DNA of 64,000 nucleotides from Lachnospiraceae bacterium (GTDB lineage Bacteria > Bacillota > Clostridia > Lachnospirales > Lachnospiraceae): positions 1 to 64,000 of the forward strand of contig JAETQH010000003.1 of NCBI GenBank assembly GCA_021770785.1. Direction: 5' to 3'. The notes under the pieces were generated by a model. The model was not told where the DNA came from and ran no database searches. It saw only the letters and a list, made by a program, of their open reading frames with translations. Shown piece by piece: positions 7,534 through 16,400 of this stretch. Position 1 is the stretch's first letter. The number at the start of each line of letters is the position of its first letter. The position numbers and the translations under genes were made by a program.

Positions 7534-8367
7534 GTGAAAAATGTATGTGTGATTACCGGTGGGGGAAGCGGCATGGGGCTTGCAGCGGCTAAATATATGC
7601 CGAAAGAAAAACGTATCATTCTGTCGGGCAGAACGGTTAAGAAACTGGAACATGCAGTGGCGGAACTAGAGGAGTTAGGATATGAGGCTTATGCCCATGC
7701 CTGTGATACTTCGGACCGTGCAAGCGTCCATGCACTGGCGGAATACGCATCCTCCCTCGGGGAGATTAAAAATGTTATAAATGCGGCAGGAATGTCTCCT
7801 GCGATGGCATCGCCCAAACAGTTGCTGCGCGTTAATGCACTGGGAACCGTATATGTGAATCAAGAATTTTCCGGTTGTATGCATCCGGGCAGTGTGATTG
7901 TGGATGTGTCCTCTAACTCTGCTTATGTATTGCCGAAGTTTTTGATTAGCAAAAAAACTTATTTGCTGGCCGAGACCGATGAAGAGCAGTTCTTAAAAAA
8001 ACTGTTAAAAAAAAGTAATCTTCCGAAAGGAGAATACGAAAGAGCAGGATTCGCTTATGCGATGTCTAAAAATTTTGTGGTATGGTATGCGGCAAAATGT
8101 GCGTTTGATTACGGAAAGAAAGGAATCCGTGTCGTGTCCTTAAGTCCGGGGCTGATTGCTACGGATATGGGGAATTTGGAAGCAAAAGAGGGCGGGGATC
8201 TGATCCATTATGCTGCCGAGGAGCGGATGGGTACGCCGGAGGAGCTCGGTTTTGCCATTGCAACGGCTGCTGACGAGAGGAACGGTTATCTGGCCGGGGT
8301 TGATATTCTCTGTGACGGGGGCAGCACAAATGGAAAAAAAGAATTTAAACGAATGATTGCAAAATGA
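7534..8367 (+). CDS. Short-chain dehydrogenase/reductase (classical SDR)
   Basis: The 277-residue product is a classical SDR: the nucleotide-binding glycine motif TGGGSGMG near residue 8, NAAG (INAAGMS) around residue 88, a serine in VDVSSNSAYV and the catalytic YAMSK, followed by SPGLIATDM. It would oxidise or reduce an alcohol/ketone with NAD(P)(H). About 45 extra residues between the serine and tyrosine motifs form a charged helical insert, typical of SDRs that act on bulky substrates, but the substrate cannot be read from sequence. It is the first chromosomal gene right of the mobile element. It starts with GTG, with GAGGTAAGCTGAG upstream, and is followed within 20 bp by a second SDR, so the two probably act in one pathway. 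Confidence 0.85.
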   Translation: MKNVCVITGGGSGMGLAAAKYMPKEKRIILSGRTVKKLEHAVAELEELGYEAYAHACDTSDRASVHALAEYASSLGEIKNVINAAGMSPAMASPKQLLRVNALGTVYVNQEFSGCMHPGSVIVDVSSNSAYVLPKFLISKKTYLLAETDEEQFLKKLLKKSNLPKGEYERAGFAYAMSKNFVVWYAAKCAFDYGKKGIRVVSLSPGLIATDMGNLEAKEGGDLIHYAAEERMGTPEELGFAIATAADERNGYLAGVDILCDGGSTNGKKEFKRMIAK

Positions 8368-8385
8368 GAAAGGTGGATGCAGGAT

Positions 8386-9417
8386 ATGGGAAAAACAATC
8401 TATTTGGTAACCGGTGCAGCCGGATTCTTAGGAAGCCATGTGTGTGATGAGCTGCTTGGACGTGGTGACAAGGTAAGGGCTCTGGTTCTTCCGGGTGACA
8501 AATCCGTTAAATATGTTCCGTCGGAGGTGGAGATTGTTGAAGGCAATCTCTGTGACGCGGAATCGCTGGAAAAGTTTTTTACGCTTCCGGAGGGGGAAGA
8601 ATCTGTTGTTATCCACTGTGCAAGCATGGTGACGACCAATGCAGAGTTTAACCAGAAACTGATGGATGTCAATGTAGGCGGTACAAAGAACATGATTGCC
8701 AAGTGCTTAGAACATGCAGAATGTAAGAAGATGGTCTATGTAAGCTCTACAGGCGCGATACCCGAGATGCCTAAAGGAACTGCAATTAAGGAGACGAATC
8801 AATTTACACCCATTGATGAAAAAACACAGGTAGGCTGTTACAGCCAGTCCAAAGCGATGGCAACACAGGAGGTGCTTGATGCCTGCAAGGCCAAGGGACT
8901 GAAGGCATGCGTCGTACATCCCAGCGGTATTTTAGGTCCAAAGGATTATGCTGTCGGTGAGACTACGGGGACGGTCATAAAAATTATGAACGGTGAAATG
9001 CCGGTTGGCATGGGGGGTTCTTTTAATCTCTGCGATGTGCGTGATCTGGCTCATGGCTGTGTTGCTGCAGCGGACAAGGGCAGGATTGGTGAATGCTATA
9101 TTCTTGGAAATAAAGAAGTAACATTAAAGGAAGTATGCCGAATGCTCCACGATGCCAGCGGATGTAAGATGCCTCATTTTTATGTCCCTATCAAGATGGC
9201 TTATCTCCTTGCTGCCCAGATGGAAAAAAAGGCTCAGAAGACAGGGCAAAAACCCCTGATGACGAATTTTGCCGTCTATAATCTGGCAAGGAACAATGAG
9301 TTTGATTATTCCAAGGCGGAAAGGGAATTGGGATACCACACAAGGCCATATGCCGAGACCTTAAGAGACGAGGCACATTGGCTGACGGAGGAAGGTTTAG
9401 TTGCAGGCCGAAAATAA
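8386..9417 (+). CDS. Extended SDR: NAD-dependent epimerase/dehydratase (dihydroflavonol-reductase-like)
   Basis: The product carries the extended-SDR N-terminal motif TGAAGFLGSHV, a DVNVGGTKNM segment typical of the dihydroflavonol-4-reductase / 3-beta-hydroxysteroid dehydrogenase branch, a serine in VYVSSTG and the catalytic YSQSK. About 343 residues is the normal length. It would reduce a carbonyl or epimerise a nucleotide-linked or free substrate using NAD(P)H. AAAGGTGG at 8369-8376 is nine bases before ATG 8386, so I prefer that start; ATG 8377 in the same frame is too close to the site. The gene follows the classical SDR directly and ends at a strong terminator shared with the convergent ABC operon. 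Steroid, bile-acid or phenolic substrates are possible but unproven. Confidence 0.8.
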   Translation: MGKTIYLVTGAAGFLGSHVCDELLGRGDKVRALVLPGDKSVKYVPSEVEIVEGNLCDAESLEKFFTLPEGEESVVIHCASMVTTNAEFNQKLMDVNVGGTKNMIAKCLEHAECKKMVYVSSTGAIPEMPKGTAIKETNQFTPIDEKTQVGCYSQSKAMATQEVLDACKAKGLKACVVHPSGILGPKDYAVGETTGTVIKIMNGEMPVGMGGSFNLCDVRDLAHGCVAAADKGRIGECYILGNKEVTLKEVCRMLHDASGCKMPHFYVPIKMAYLLAAQMEKKAQKTGQKPLMTNFAVYNLARNNEFDYSKAERELGYHTRPYAETLRDEAHWLTEEGLVAGRK

Positions 9418-9476
9418 GAGAGAAGCATGTGGGTGAGTTCTGAGATATGGTGTGACATCATTGTAGGAGTAGGATG

Positions 9477-9510
9477 AAAAACGGAAGGGGTGAATCTCCT
9501 TCCGTTTTTT
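9477..9510. terminator. Bidirectional intrinsic terminator
   Basis: ACGGAAGG (9481-9488) pairs with CCTTCCGT (9498-9505), flanked by an A-run on the left and a T-run on the right, so it can end transcription from both sides. It separates the SDR pair from the convergent ABC exporter genes. Confidence 0.9.
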
Positions 9511-9511
9511 G

Positions 9512-9569
9512 AGGAAACTTAGCCCTCGGCTAGAATTCCAAGGAAACTTAGCCTTCGGCTAAGTTTCCT
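9512..9569. repeat. Duplicated 21-bp tail of the ABC gene; one copy forms a 13-bp hairpin
   Basis: The sequence at 9541-9561, which includes the last codons and stop of the ABC gene on the minus strand, recurs at 9512-9532 with one mismatch, 29 bp away. The gene-proximal copy continues into a perfect 13-bp stem (9541-9553 with 9557-9569, loop TTC). The stop codon lies inside this stem. Confidence 0.7.
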
Positions 9570-11482
9570 GTATACAGCTGATAATATTTCCCTTTTTTCT
9601 CAATCAACTGGTCATGGTTTCCTCTCTCGATCACCCGTCCCTGTTCAAGCACGATGATACAATCGCTGTTTTTGACGGTGGAGAGACGGTGGGCGATGAC
9701 GAAGGTGGTGCGTCCTGCCATCAGCTTATCCATACCGTCCTGCACGATTTTTTCCGTTCGGGTATCGATGGAGCTGGTAGCTTCATCAAGAATCAATACC
9801 GGCGGGTCTGCGATGGCAGCCCTTGCAATGGCAAGCAGCTGGCGCTGTCCTTGACTTAAGTTCGCCCCATCCCCTGTCAGCAGTGTTTGATAGCCGTCAG
9901 GAAGCTGGTGGATAAAGGTATCGGCGTTGGCAAGCTTTGCTGCTGCGATAACTTCCTCGTCCGTGGCATCGAGTTTTCCGTAGCGGATATTTTCCATTAC
10001 CGTAGCGGTAAAGAGATGGGTATCCTGCAAAACGATGCCTAAAGAATGACGCAAATCATCCTTTTTAATCTTGTTGATATTGATGCCGTCATAGCGGATT
10101 TTTCCGTCCTGGATATCATAGAAACGGTTAATCAGGTTGGTGATGGTGGTTTTTCCTGCTCCGGTGCTGCCCACAAAGGCAATTTTCTGTCCCGGGGTAG
10201 CGTAGAGATCCACGTTGTGGAGCACGATTTTCTCCGGGTTGTAACCGAAGTCCACGTCATCAAACACCACGTCTCCCGTCAGCTCCACATAGTCCACACT
10301 GCCGTCTGCCTGGTGGGTGTGTTTCCAGGCCCAGAGCCCGGTACGCTCGGTGGTTTCCGTGATCACGCCGTTTTCTTTTCTGGCGCGGACTAAGGTGACA
10401 TAGCCCTCGTCGGTTTCCGGTTCCTCGTCAAGGAGGCGGAAGATACGCTCAGAACCTGCCAGTGCCATAACGATATTGTTTAACTGCATACTGAGCTGGT
10501 TGATGGGCTGGCTGAAGCTCTTATTAAAGGTAAGGAAGCTTGCAAGCCCGCCTAAGGTAAAGCCGCCTACACCGTTTAAGGCAAGGGCGCCGCCTACCAT
10601 GGCGCAGAGCACGTAGCTGATATTTCCAATCTGGGCGTTGACAGGCATTAAGACATTGCCGAAGGTGTTGGCGTTTTTGGCGCTCTCGTAAAGGGCGTCA
10701 TTTAAGCGGTTGAAATCCTCGATACTTTGCTCTTCGTGGGTAAAGACCTTCACCACCTTCTGGCCGTTCATCATTTCCTCAATAAAGCCGTTCACCGTAC
10801 CTAAGGATTTCTGCTGTTCAATAAAATATCTGGCGCTTAAGGAACCGATTTTCTTGGTGCAGAAGAGGGTGACGCAAATCATGGCGAGGGTGACTAGGGT
10901 CAGCGGAATATTTAACCGCAGCATACTGATAAAGACGCTGACTATGGTGATAATACTGTTTAAAAACTGCGGAATACTCTGGCTGATCATCATTCGCAGG
11001 GTATCGGTGTCGTTGGTGTAGATGGACATGATATCGCCGTGGGAATGGGTGTCAAAATACCGGATGGGGAGTTCCTCCATATGGGTAAACATATCATCCC
11101 GGAGATTCCGCAGCGTGCCCTGGGTTACATTGACTAAAATTCTGGTCTGGGCGTAGGCTGCGACGGCGCCAATCAGATAAAAACATGCTACTCTGGTGAT
11201 TGCCCTGGCGAGATTGGAAAAATCCGGGTCCGCCTGTTTCATCAGAGGGAGAATATAATCGTCAATTAAGGTCTGCATAAATAAGGTTCCCTGTACGCTG
11301 GCAAGTACGGAAATAAAAATACATACCACAACAATGGCACAGGAAACAGCATAATTTTTTAAGATATAACGCAAAAGCCGCAGAAGAAGTCTGCCGGGGT
11401 TGGCTACCTTGGGACGGGGACCCTGGGAACCTCTGCCCCTGGGGTCTTTCACTACTTTTGCATTCTGGTTTTCATTTGGCAT
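9548..11482 (-). CDS. Heterodimeric ABC multidrug-type exporter, subunit with intact ATPase site
   Basis: The 644-residue half-transporter has a basic cytoplasmic N-terminus, six predicted membrane helices (about residues 30-330) and a nucleotide-binding domain: Walker A VGSTGAGKTT, signature NLSQGQRQLLAIARA and Walker B LILDEATSSID with the catalytic glutamate. It pairs with the upstream subunit, whose ATPase site is altered, as in the LmrCD/BmrCD/TM287-288 exporters. An insert of about 40 residues (GVITETTERTGLWAWKHTHQADGSVDY) precedes the first NBD strand, also seen in this subfamily. The start ATG overlaps the stop of the upstream gene (TAATG), so translation is coupled. The pair is controlled by the divergent MarR gene (inference). 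Likely substrates are hydrophobic drugs or peptides. Confidence 0.9.
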   Translation of the reverse strand: MPNENQNAKVVKDPRGRGSQGPRPKVANPGRLLLRLLRYILKNYAVSCAIVVVCIFISVLASVQGTLFMQTLIDDYILPLMKQADPDFSNLARAITRVACFYLIGAVAAYAQTRILVNVTQGTLRNLRDDMFTHMEELPIRYFDTHSHGDIMSIYTNDTDTLRMMISQSIPQFLNSIITIVSVFISMLRLNIPLTLVTLAMICVTLFCTKKIGSLSARYFIEQQKSLGTVNGFIEEMMNGQKVVKVFTHEEQSIEDFNRLNDALYESAKNANTFGNVLMPVNAQIGNISYVLCAMVGGALALNGVGGFTLGGLASFLTFNKSFSQPINQLSMQLNNIVMALAGSERIFRLLDEEPETDEGYVTLVRARKENGVITETTERTGLWAWKHTHQADGSVDYVELTGDVVFDDVDFGYNPEKIVLHNVDLYATPGQKIAFVGSTGAGKTTITNLINRFYDIQDGKIRYDGININKIKKDDLRHSLGIVLQDTHLFTATVMENIRYGKLDATDEEVIAAAKLANADTFIHQLPDGYQTLLTGDGANLSQGQRQLLAIARAAIADPPVLILDEATSSIDTRTEKIVQDGMDKLMAGRTTFVIAHRLSTVKNSDCIIVLEQGRVIERGNHDQLIEKKGKYYQLYTGNLAEG

Positions 11483-13230
11483 TAAGCAGCACCTCCTTCA
11501 TCAAAATCACCGCCTCCGCTAGTCTGGGATTCATAAACTTCACGGTAAATATCGTTTCCTGAAAGCAACTCCTCATGGGTGCCTACGCCGTCAATCACGC
11601 CGTTATTGAGCACCACAATCCGGTCTGCGTTCTGTACGGAGGAAATCCGCTGTGCAATGATAAGCTTGGTGGTATCGGGGATTTCCTCGGCAAAAGCCCT
11701 GCGGATTTTGGCGTCGGTGGCGGTGTCCACCGCACTGGTACTGTCATCTAAAATCAAAATCTTCGGTTTCTTTAATAAAGCCCTGGCAATACAAAGCCGC
11801 TGTTTCTGACCGCCGGAAACGTTGGTGCCTCCCTGTTCTATGTAGGTATTGTAACCGTCAGGGAAACGCTCGATAAATTCGTCGGCACAGGCAAGGGCGC
11901 AGGCCAGACGGCATTCCTCGTCGGTGGCGTCCGTGTTCCCCCAGCGGAGATTTTCATAAATCGTGCCGGAGAACAGCACATTGTTCTGCAGCACCACGGA
12001 AACCTCATTCCGCAGGGTATCCAAATCGTAGGAGCGCACGTCCTTTCCGCCCACGGAAACGCTGCCCTCGTTTACGTCATAGAGACGACTGATTAAATTC
12101 ACCAGAGAGGACTTAGAGCTTCCGGTACCGCCGATGATTCCGATGGTTTCTCCCGAAGCAATGGAAAGATTGATATCGGAAAGCACCGGGGTGTCGGAGG
12201 TCTTGTTGTAACGGAAGGTTACGTGGTCAAAGGTAATGCTGCCGTCGGCAACCTCATATTCCGGCTGCTCCGGATTTACAATGTCGCTTTTTTCTGTCAG
12301 TACCTCGCAGATACGCTCGGCGCTGGCGATACTCATGGTCAGCATGACAAATACCATGGAGAGCATCATCAGACTCATCATAATATTCATGCAGTAGGTT
12401 AAAAGGCTCATCAGTTCCCCGGTGGTGAGGGCGCTGCCCACAATCATTTTTGCCCCCAGCCAGCTGATGGCGATGATACAACTGTAAACCGTCAGCATCA
12501 TTGCCGGATTGTTGAAGGCGAGAATACCTTCTGCTTTCAGGAACATCCGGTAGATATTCTGGCTTGCGGCGGTAAATTTCTTTTTCTCGTAATCTTCCCG
12601 GACATACGCCTTTACTACCCGGATGGCGGAAACATTTTCCTGCACGGAGGCGTTTAAGTCATCATATTTTGGGAAGGCTTCGGTAAAATAGTGATGGGCA
12701 TTGACGGTGATAAACGCCAGAATGACGCCTAAGATAATGACTGCGATAAGATAAATGCTGGCAAGCTTCGGACTGATGAAAAATGCCATAATCATGGCGC
12801 AAATCAGGCTGAAAGGCGCCCGGATGCACATGCGCAGCAGCATCTGGTAAGCATTCTGAAGGTTTGTCACGTCGGTGGTTAATCTGGTTACAAGTCCTGC
12901 CGTGCTGAATTTGTCAATATTGGAAAAGGAAAAGGTCTGAATATTTTCATACATTGCCTTTCTTAAATTCCGGGCAAATCCGGTGGAAGCCTTGGCACCG
13001 TATTTCCCTCCCATGAAGCCGGAGAAGAGGGAAACACATGCTACGCCCACCATGCAGGCACCCATCACATAAATGTGCTGCATATTTCCGGCCTCCACAC
13101 CGTCATCGATGATAGAAGCCATCATAAGCGGGATAATGGTTTCCATGATTACCTCTAAAATCATGAAAACGGGAGTCAGCAGGGAATCTTTTTTAAATTC
13201 CCTAATCTGTGCCCCTAAGGTTTTTAACAT
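11482..13230 (-). CDS. Heterodimeric ABC multidrug-type exporter, subunit with degenerate ATPase site
   Basis: The 582-residue subunit has six membrane helices and an ABC domain with Walker A IGGTGSSKSS, signature NVSGGQKQRL and Walker B LILDDSTSAVD. The residue after the Walker B aspartate is Asp instead of the catalytic Glu. This is the hallmark of the non-catalytic site of heterodimeric exporters such as LmrC, BmrC and TM287. It is the first gene of the operon, and its promoter and operator lie at 13271-13321. Its last codon overlaps the start of the partner gene. The cell would use the pair for export coupled to ATP hydrolysis at a single competent site. Confidence 0.9.
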   Translation of the reverse strand: MLKTLGAQIREFKKDSLLTPVFMILEVIMETIIPLMMASIIDDGVEAGNMQHIYVMGACMVGVACVSLFSGFMGGKYGAKASTGFARNLRKAMYENIQTFSFSNIDKFSTAGLVTRLTTDVTNLQNAYQMLLRMCIRAPFSLICAMIMAFFISPKLASIYLIAVIILGVILAFITVNAHHYFTEAFPKYDDLNASVQENVSAIRVVKAYVREDYEKKKFTAASQNIYRMFLKAEGILAFNNPAMMLTVYSCIIAISWLGAKMIVGSALTTGELMSLLTYCMNIMMSLMMLSMVFVMLTMSIASAERICEVLTEKSDIVNPEQPEYEVADGSITFDHVTFRYNKTSDTPVLSDINLSIASGETIGIIGGTGSSKSSLVNLISRLYDVNEGSVSVGGKDVRSYDLDTLRNEVSVVLQNNVLFSGTIYENLRWGNTDATDEECRLACALACADEFIERFPDGYNTYIEQGGTNVSGGQKQRLCIARALLKKPKILILDDSTSAVDTATDAKIRRAFAEEIPDTTKLIIAQRISSVQNADRIVVLNNGVIDGVGTHEELLSGNDIYREVYESQTSGGGDFDEGGAA

Positions 13231-13270
13231 TCAATCACATCCTTCTTAATAAATTTTCATTGATTTTTAA

Positions 13271-13321
13271 TTGTTAGTGTGCTAACAATATAGTTATAAT
13301 GGATAAAAAAAATAATGTCAA
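13271..13321 (-). promoter_or_regulatory. Promoter of the ABC operon with palindromic MarR operator
   Basis: On the minus strand TTGACA (13316-13321) and TATAAC (13293-13298) are separated by exactly 17 bp. Immediately downstream of the -10 lies the perfect inverted repeat TTGTTAG-TGTG-CTAACAA (13271-13288), placed over the expected transcription start. The 18-bp palindrome is the right size for a MarR dimer, and the divergent gene encodes one, so repression of the exporter by that regulator is the simplest reading. A looser half-site (TTAACAAAATTAGTG) lies nearer the regulator gene. Confidence 0.8.
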
Positions 13322-13430
13322 CGCTTATTTTATGTAATTTAACAAAATTAGTGTATGGATATTTTATTTTGATATAAAACATCTGCCATATTTTCCCGGA
13401 ACAAGGGGGCAGAGAAGAGAGGACAGCTTT

Positions 13431-13886
13431 ATGGAATTAAAACCCAGTGGAACCATTGGTTATCAGATTCGCCTGATTCACAACAAAATTCACAAAAGAA
13501 TGGAAACAAAGCGGAAAGAAAATGAGAAAGCACCTCTGACCGAAATGCAGAGGTGGATGCTGAGGTATCTGTCGGAGAACAGGGAAAAGGAGATCTGTCA
13601 GAGAGACATTGAAACTGAATTTCACATTTCCCGCGCCACTGCTTCTAATATGCTTTCCGTTATGGAACGCCGGGGTCTCATCGAGCGTCAGTCCGTGGAA
13701 CACGATGCCCGGCTCAAAAGGCTTGTGATAACCGAAAACGCATTGGGAATGCTGCAGCAGGCGAACCAGGATATTGCCGCTACAGAGCAGCTTTTAGTGG
13801 CGGGAATGACCCCGGAGGAGATTGCCTGCCTGCGGAAATGCCTTAGGATTATGTTGAAAAATCTGGGGGAGGATACCGATTGGTAA
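13431..13886 (+). CDS. MarR-family transcriptional regulator
   Basis: The 151-residue product has the MarR winged helix-turn-helix: a helical dimerisation N-terminus (YQIRLIHNKIHKRME), recognition region QRDIETEFHISRATASNMLSVM and the wing GLIERQSVEHDARLKRLVIT, then C-terminal dimerisation helices. Proteins of this family are usually repressors released by small ligands. It is transcribed divergently from the ABC exporter pair, and the intergenic palindrome at 13271-13288 is its likely operator. GAGAGG upstream supports the ATG at 13431. Length is normal. Confidence 0.9.
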   Translation: MELKPSGTIGYQIRLIHNKIHKRMETKRKENEKAPLTEMQRWMLRYLSENREKEICQRDIETEFHISRATASNMLSVMERRGLIERQSVEHDARLKRLVITENALGMLQQANQDIAATEQLLVAGMTPEEIACLRKCLRIMLKNLGEDTDW

Positions 13887-13925
13887 GAGTAACCGGTAAA
13901 ATTTTTTATCATGTAAGTCAGGGGC

Positions 13926-13972
13926 TACCGCCGCCTGGCGGTGTAAATCATTTAAAAACGATAAATAAATTT
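13926..13972. repeat. Small hairpin and inverted copy of the 18-mer from the left window edge
   Basis: ACCGCC/GGCGGT (13926-13931 with 13936-13941) forms a six-base-pair hairpin after the MarR gene. Next to it, 13955-13972 is an exact inverted copy of the AT-rich 18-mer at 85-102. Neither has a T-run typical of a terminator. Confidence 0.4.
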
Positions 13973-14007
13973 CGTGCCCTTCAACCCACATAATCTAGTA
14001 AAACGAA

Positions 14008-14047
14008 TTGACAAAAAACACAATATATTGTATAACTGTATGTACAG
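14008..14047 (+). promoter_or_regulatory. nrdD promoter overlapped by an NrdR box
   Basis: TTGACA (14008-14013) and TATAAC (14031-14036) are 17 bp apart. The spacer and -10 are covered by ACACAATATATTGTAT (14018-14033), a close match to the NrdR-box consensus acaCwAtATaTwGtgt. A second, degenerate palindrome CTGTA-TG-TACAG (14036-14047) is centred 16 bp further on and could be the second box. NrdR normally binds paired boxes and represses ribonucleotide reductase genes when (d)ATP is high. Confidence 0.8.
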
Positions 14048-14107
14048 CACACAAAAACCAAACACAGCAGCGTGCTTCTACAGACATATAGAAAGGATTT
14101 ATGTAAA

Positions 14108-16297
14108 ATGAAAATCATCAAAAGAAGCGGTATGGAGGACACTTTTGATTTACAGAAGATAGAGGCTGCAATCCGCAAAGCGAATGACAGCGTCATTGAT
14201 TACGAGAAATTAAGCGAGGAAAAGATTCGGGAAATCTTAAAAAATGTGGAAAGAGCCTGTGAAAACATGAAGCGTTCCCCCAGCGTGGAAGAGATTCAGG
14301 ATATGGTGGAAAACCAGATTATGAATCAGCGTGCTTTCAATGTGGCGAGAAACTATATTACATATCGTTATAAGAGGGCTCTGGTGCGCAAATCCAACTC
14401 CACGGATGAGCAGATTTTAAGCCTGCTTGAGTGCAACAACGAGGAGGTAAAACAGGAAAACTCCAATAAGAATCCCACAGTCAACAGCGTACAGCGTGAC
14501 TACATGGCAGGAGAGGTCAGCAAGGACATCACCAAGCGTTTCCTCTTAGATCCGGATATTGTGGAGGCACATGAAAACGGATTAATTCATTTCCATGATG
14601 CCGATTACTTTGCACAGCACATGCACAACTGCTGTCTGGTCAACTTAGAGGATATGCTTCAGAACGGCACGGTAATCAGTGAAACCATGATTGACCGCCC
14701 TAAGAGTTTTTCTACTGCATGTAACATTGCCACCCAGGCGATTGCCCAGATTGCCAGCTCCCAGTATGGCGGACAGAGTATTTCTCTTTCCCATTTAGCG
14801 CCCTTTGTGCAGGTGAGCCGTCAAAAATACCGCAAACAGGTAAAGGTGGAGTTAGAGGCGGCAGGCATCGAGCCCACAGAGGAAAAAATCAATAAAATTG
14901 CGGAGCTCCGTGTCAAGGAAGAAATCAACCGGGGCGTGCAGATGATACAGTATCAGGTGATTACCTTGATGACCACCAACGGGCAGGCTCCTTTTATCAC
15001 CGTATTTATGTATCTGAACGAGGTGCCGGAGGGACAGCTCCGTGATGACCTTGCGGCAGTGATTGAGGAAATGCTGCACCAGCGTATTTTAGGCGTAAAA
15101 AATGAAAAGGGCGTTTACATTACCCCTGCATTTCCAAAGCTGATTTACGTGTTGGAAGAAGACAATATCCATGAGGGCTCTAAATACTGGTATCTGACCC
15201 GGTTGGCGGCGGAGTGTACCGCAAAGCGTATGGTTCCGGATTACATTTCCGAGAAAATCATGAAAAAGCTGAAAAACGGAGACTGCTATACCTGTATGGG
15301 CTGCCGCTCCTTCTTAACCGTGGACAGAACCAAGGAGAATTATGCCAACGCCAACAACTACGTGCCGGGGAAAAAATATTACGGCAGATTTAACCAGGGC
15401 GTTGTCACCATCAATTTAGTAGATGTGGCATGTTCTTCCGAAAAAGATATGGATAAATTCTGGGAGCTGATGGATGAGCGCTTAGATCTTTGTTACCGCG
15501 CCCTGATGGCAAGACACAACCGCCTGAAGGGAACGCCTTCCGATGTGGCACCTATCTTGTGGCAGAACGGAGCATTGGCACGTTTAGAGAAGGGAGAAAC
15601 CATAGACAAGCTGCTCTATGACGGATATTCCACCATTTCCTTAGGCTATGCGGGCCTCTGTGAGTGTACCAGATACATGAAGGGCGTGTCCCATACGGAG
15701 CCGGAGGGGAAAGAGTTTGCCCTTTCCGTCATGCGTTACTTAAATGATGCCTGTGCAAAATGGAAAGAAAAGCACAACATTGACTTCAGCTTATATGGAA
15801 CTCCGTTAGAGTCCACCACCTATAAATTTGCAAAATGTTTACAGAAGCGTTTCGGTTCCATTCCGGGAGTGACGGACAAGAACTATATCACCAACAGCTA
15901 CCATGTACATGTGACGGAAAATATCAATGCCTTTGACAAGCTGAAATTTGAAGCACAGTTCCAGGAGCTTTCACCGGGGGGAGCCATCAGCTATGTGGAG
16001 GTGCCGAATATGCAGGATAATCTGGATGCGGTGCTTTCTGTCATGCAGTATATTTACGAAAATATTATGTATGCGGAGTTAAACACCAAGAGCGATTACT
16101 GCTTAGAGTGCGGCTATTCCGGAGAAATCAAAATCGTCAATGACAAGGACGGAAAGCTTGTCTGGGAGTGCCCCAACTGCGGCAACCGTGACCAGAATAT
16201 GATGAGTGTGGCGCGCAGAACCTGTGGCTATATCGGAACCCAGTTCTGGAATCAGGGAAGAACCCAGGAAATTAAAGAGAGAGTATTGCACTTATAA
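14108..16297 (+). CDS. nrdD: Anaerobic ribonucleoside-triphosphate reductase (class III)
   Basis: NrdD converts ribonucleoside triphosphates to deoxyribonucleotides without oxygen, using a glycyl radical made by NrdG. The 729-residue product has an N-terminal ATP-cone (MKIIKRSG, residues 1-90), the central catalytic barrel with CMGCRSFLT, a C-terminal zinc site (CLEC and CPNC pairs) and the glycyl-radical loop ARRTCGYIG with the radical glycine near residue 707. Length is normal. ATG 14108 follows AAAGGATTT; an earlier in-frame start at 14072 would add 12 unrelated residues. The promoter carries an NrdR box. The activase gene nrdG, commonly the next gene, is not found here; the downstream DNA holds a LysR remnant. 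Confidence 0.97.
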   Translation: MKIIKRSGMEDTFDLQKIEAAIRKANDSVIDYEKLSEEKIREILKNVERACENMKRSPSVEEIQDMVENQIMNQRAFNVARNYITYRYKRALVRKSNSTDEQILSLLECNNEEVKQENSNKNPTVNSVQRDYMAGEVSKDITKRFLLDPDIVEAHENGLIHFHDADYFAQHMHNCCLVNLEDMLQNGTVISETMIDRPKSFSTACNIATQAIAQIASSQYGGQSISLSHLAPFVQVSRQKYRKQVKVELEAAGIEPTEEKINKIAELRVKEEINRGVQMIQYQVITLMTTNGQAPFITVFMYLNEVPEGQLRDDLAAVIEEMLHQRILGVKNEKGVYITPAFPKLIYVLEEDNIHEGSKYWYLTRLAAECTAKRMVPDYISEKIMKKLKNGDCYTCMGCRSFLTVDRTKENYANANNYVPGKKYYGRFNQGVVTINLVDVACSSEKDMDKFWELMDERLDLCYRALMARHNRLKGTPSDVAPILWQNGALARLEKGETIDKLLYDGYSTISLGYAGLCECTRYMKGVSHTEPEGKEFALSVMRYLNDACAKWKEKHNIDFSLYGTPLESTTYKFAKCLQKRFGSIPGVTDKNYITNSYHVHVTENINAFDKLKFEAQFQELSPGGAISYVEVPNMQDNLDAVLSVMQYIYENIMYAELNTKSDYCLECGYSGEIKIVNDKDGKLVWECPNCGNRDQNMMSVARRTCGYIGTQFWNQGRTQEIKERVLHL

Positions 16298-16306
16298 AAT
16301 GAATAG

Positions 16307-16388
16307 GGCTGTCACAGAGTTTCTCTGGGGCGGCCTCATTTTAATCGGGCAAAGTTGTCTTTACTGCAAAATACGGAGTAAACTTTGC
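16307..16388 (+). terminator. Degenerate terminator-like hairpins after nrdD
   Basis: CAGAG-TTT-CTCTG near 16318-16330 lies inside a larger imperfect stem ending in CATTTT and could end the nrdD transcript. A second inverted repeat, GCAAAGTT (16349-16356) with AACTTTGC (16381-16388), lies just before the LysR remnant and may be its old operator or leader. Confidence 0.4.
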
Positions 16389-16400
16389 GGGAGGAAAGAG

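Noticed and set aside
9548..13230. Bacteriocin or lantibiotic export system
   Set aside because: No C39 peptidase domain, precursor peptide or modification enzyme is nearby; the subunits fit heterodimeric multidrug exporters.
16298..16400. nrdG directly downstream of nrdD
   Set aside because: None of the three plus frames shows the radical-SAM CxxxCxxC motif; the stretch holds hairpins and leads into the LysR remnant.
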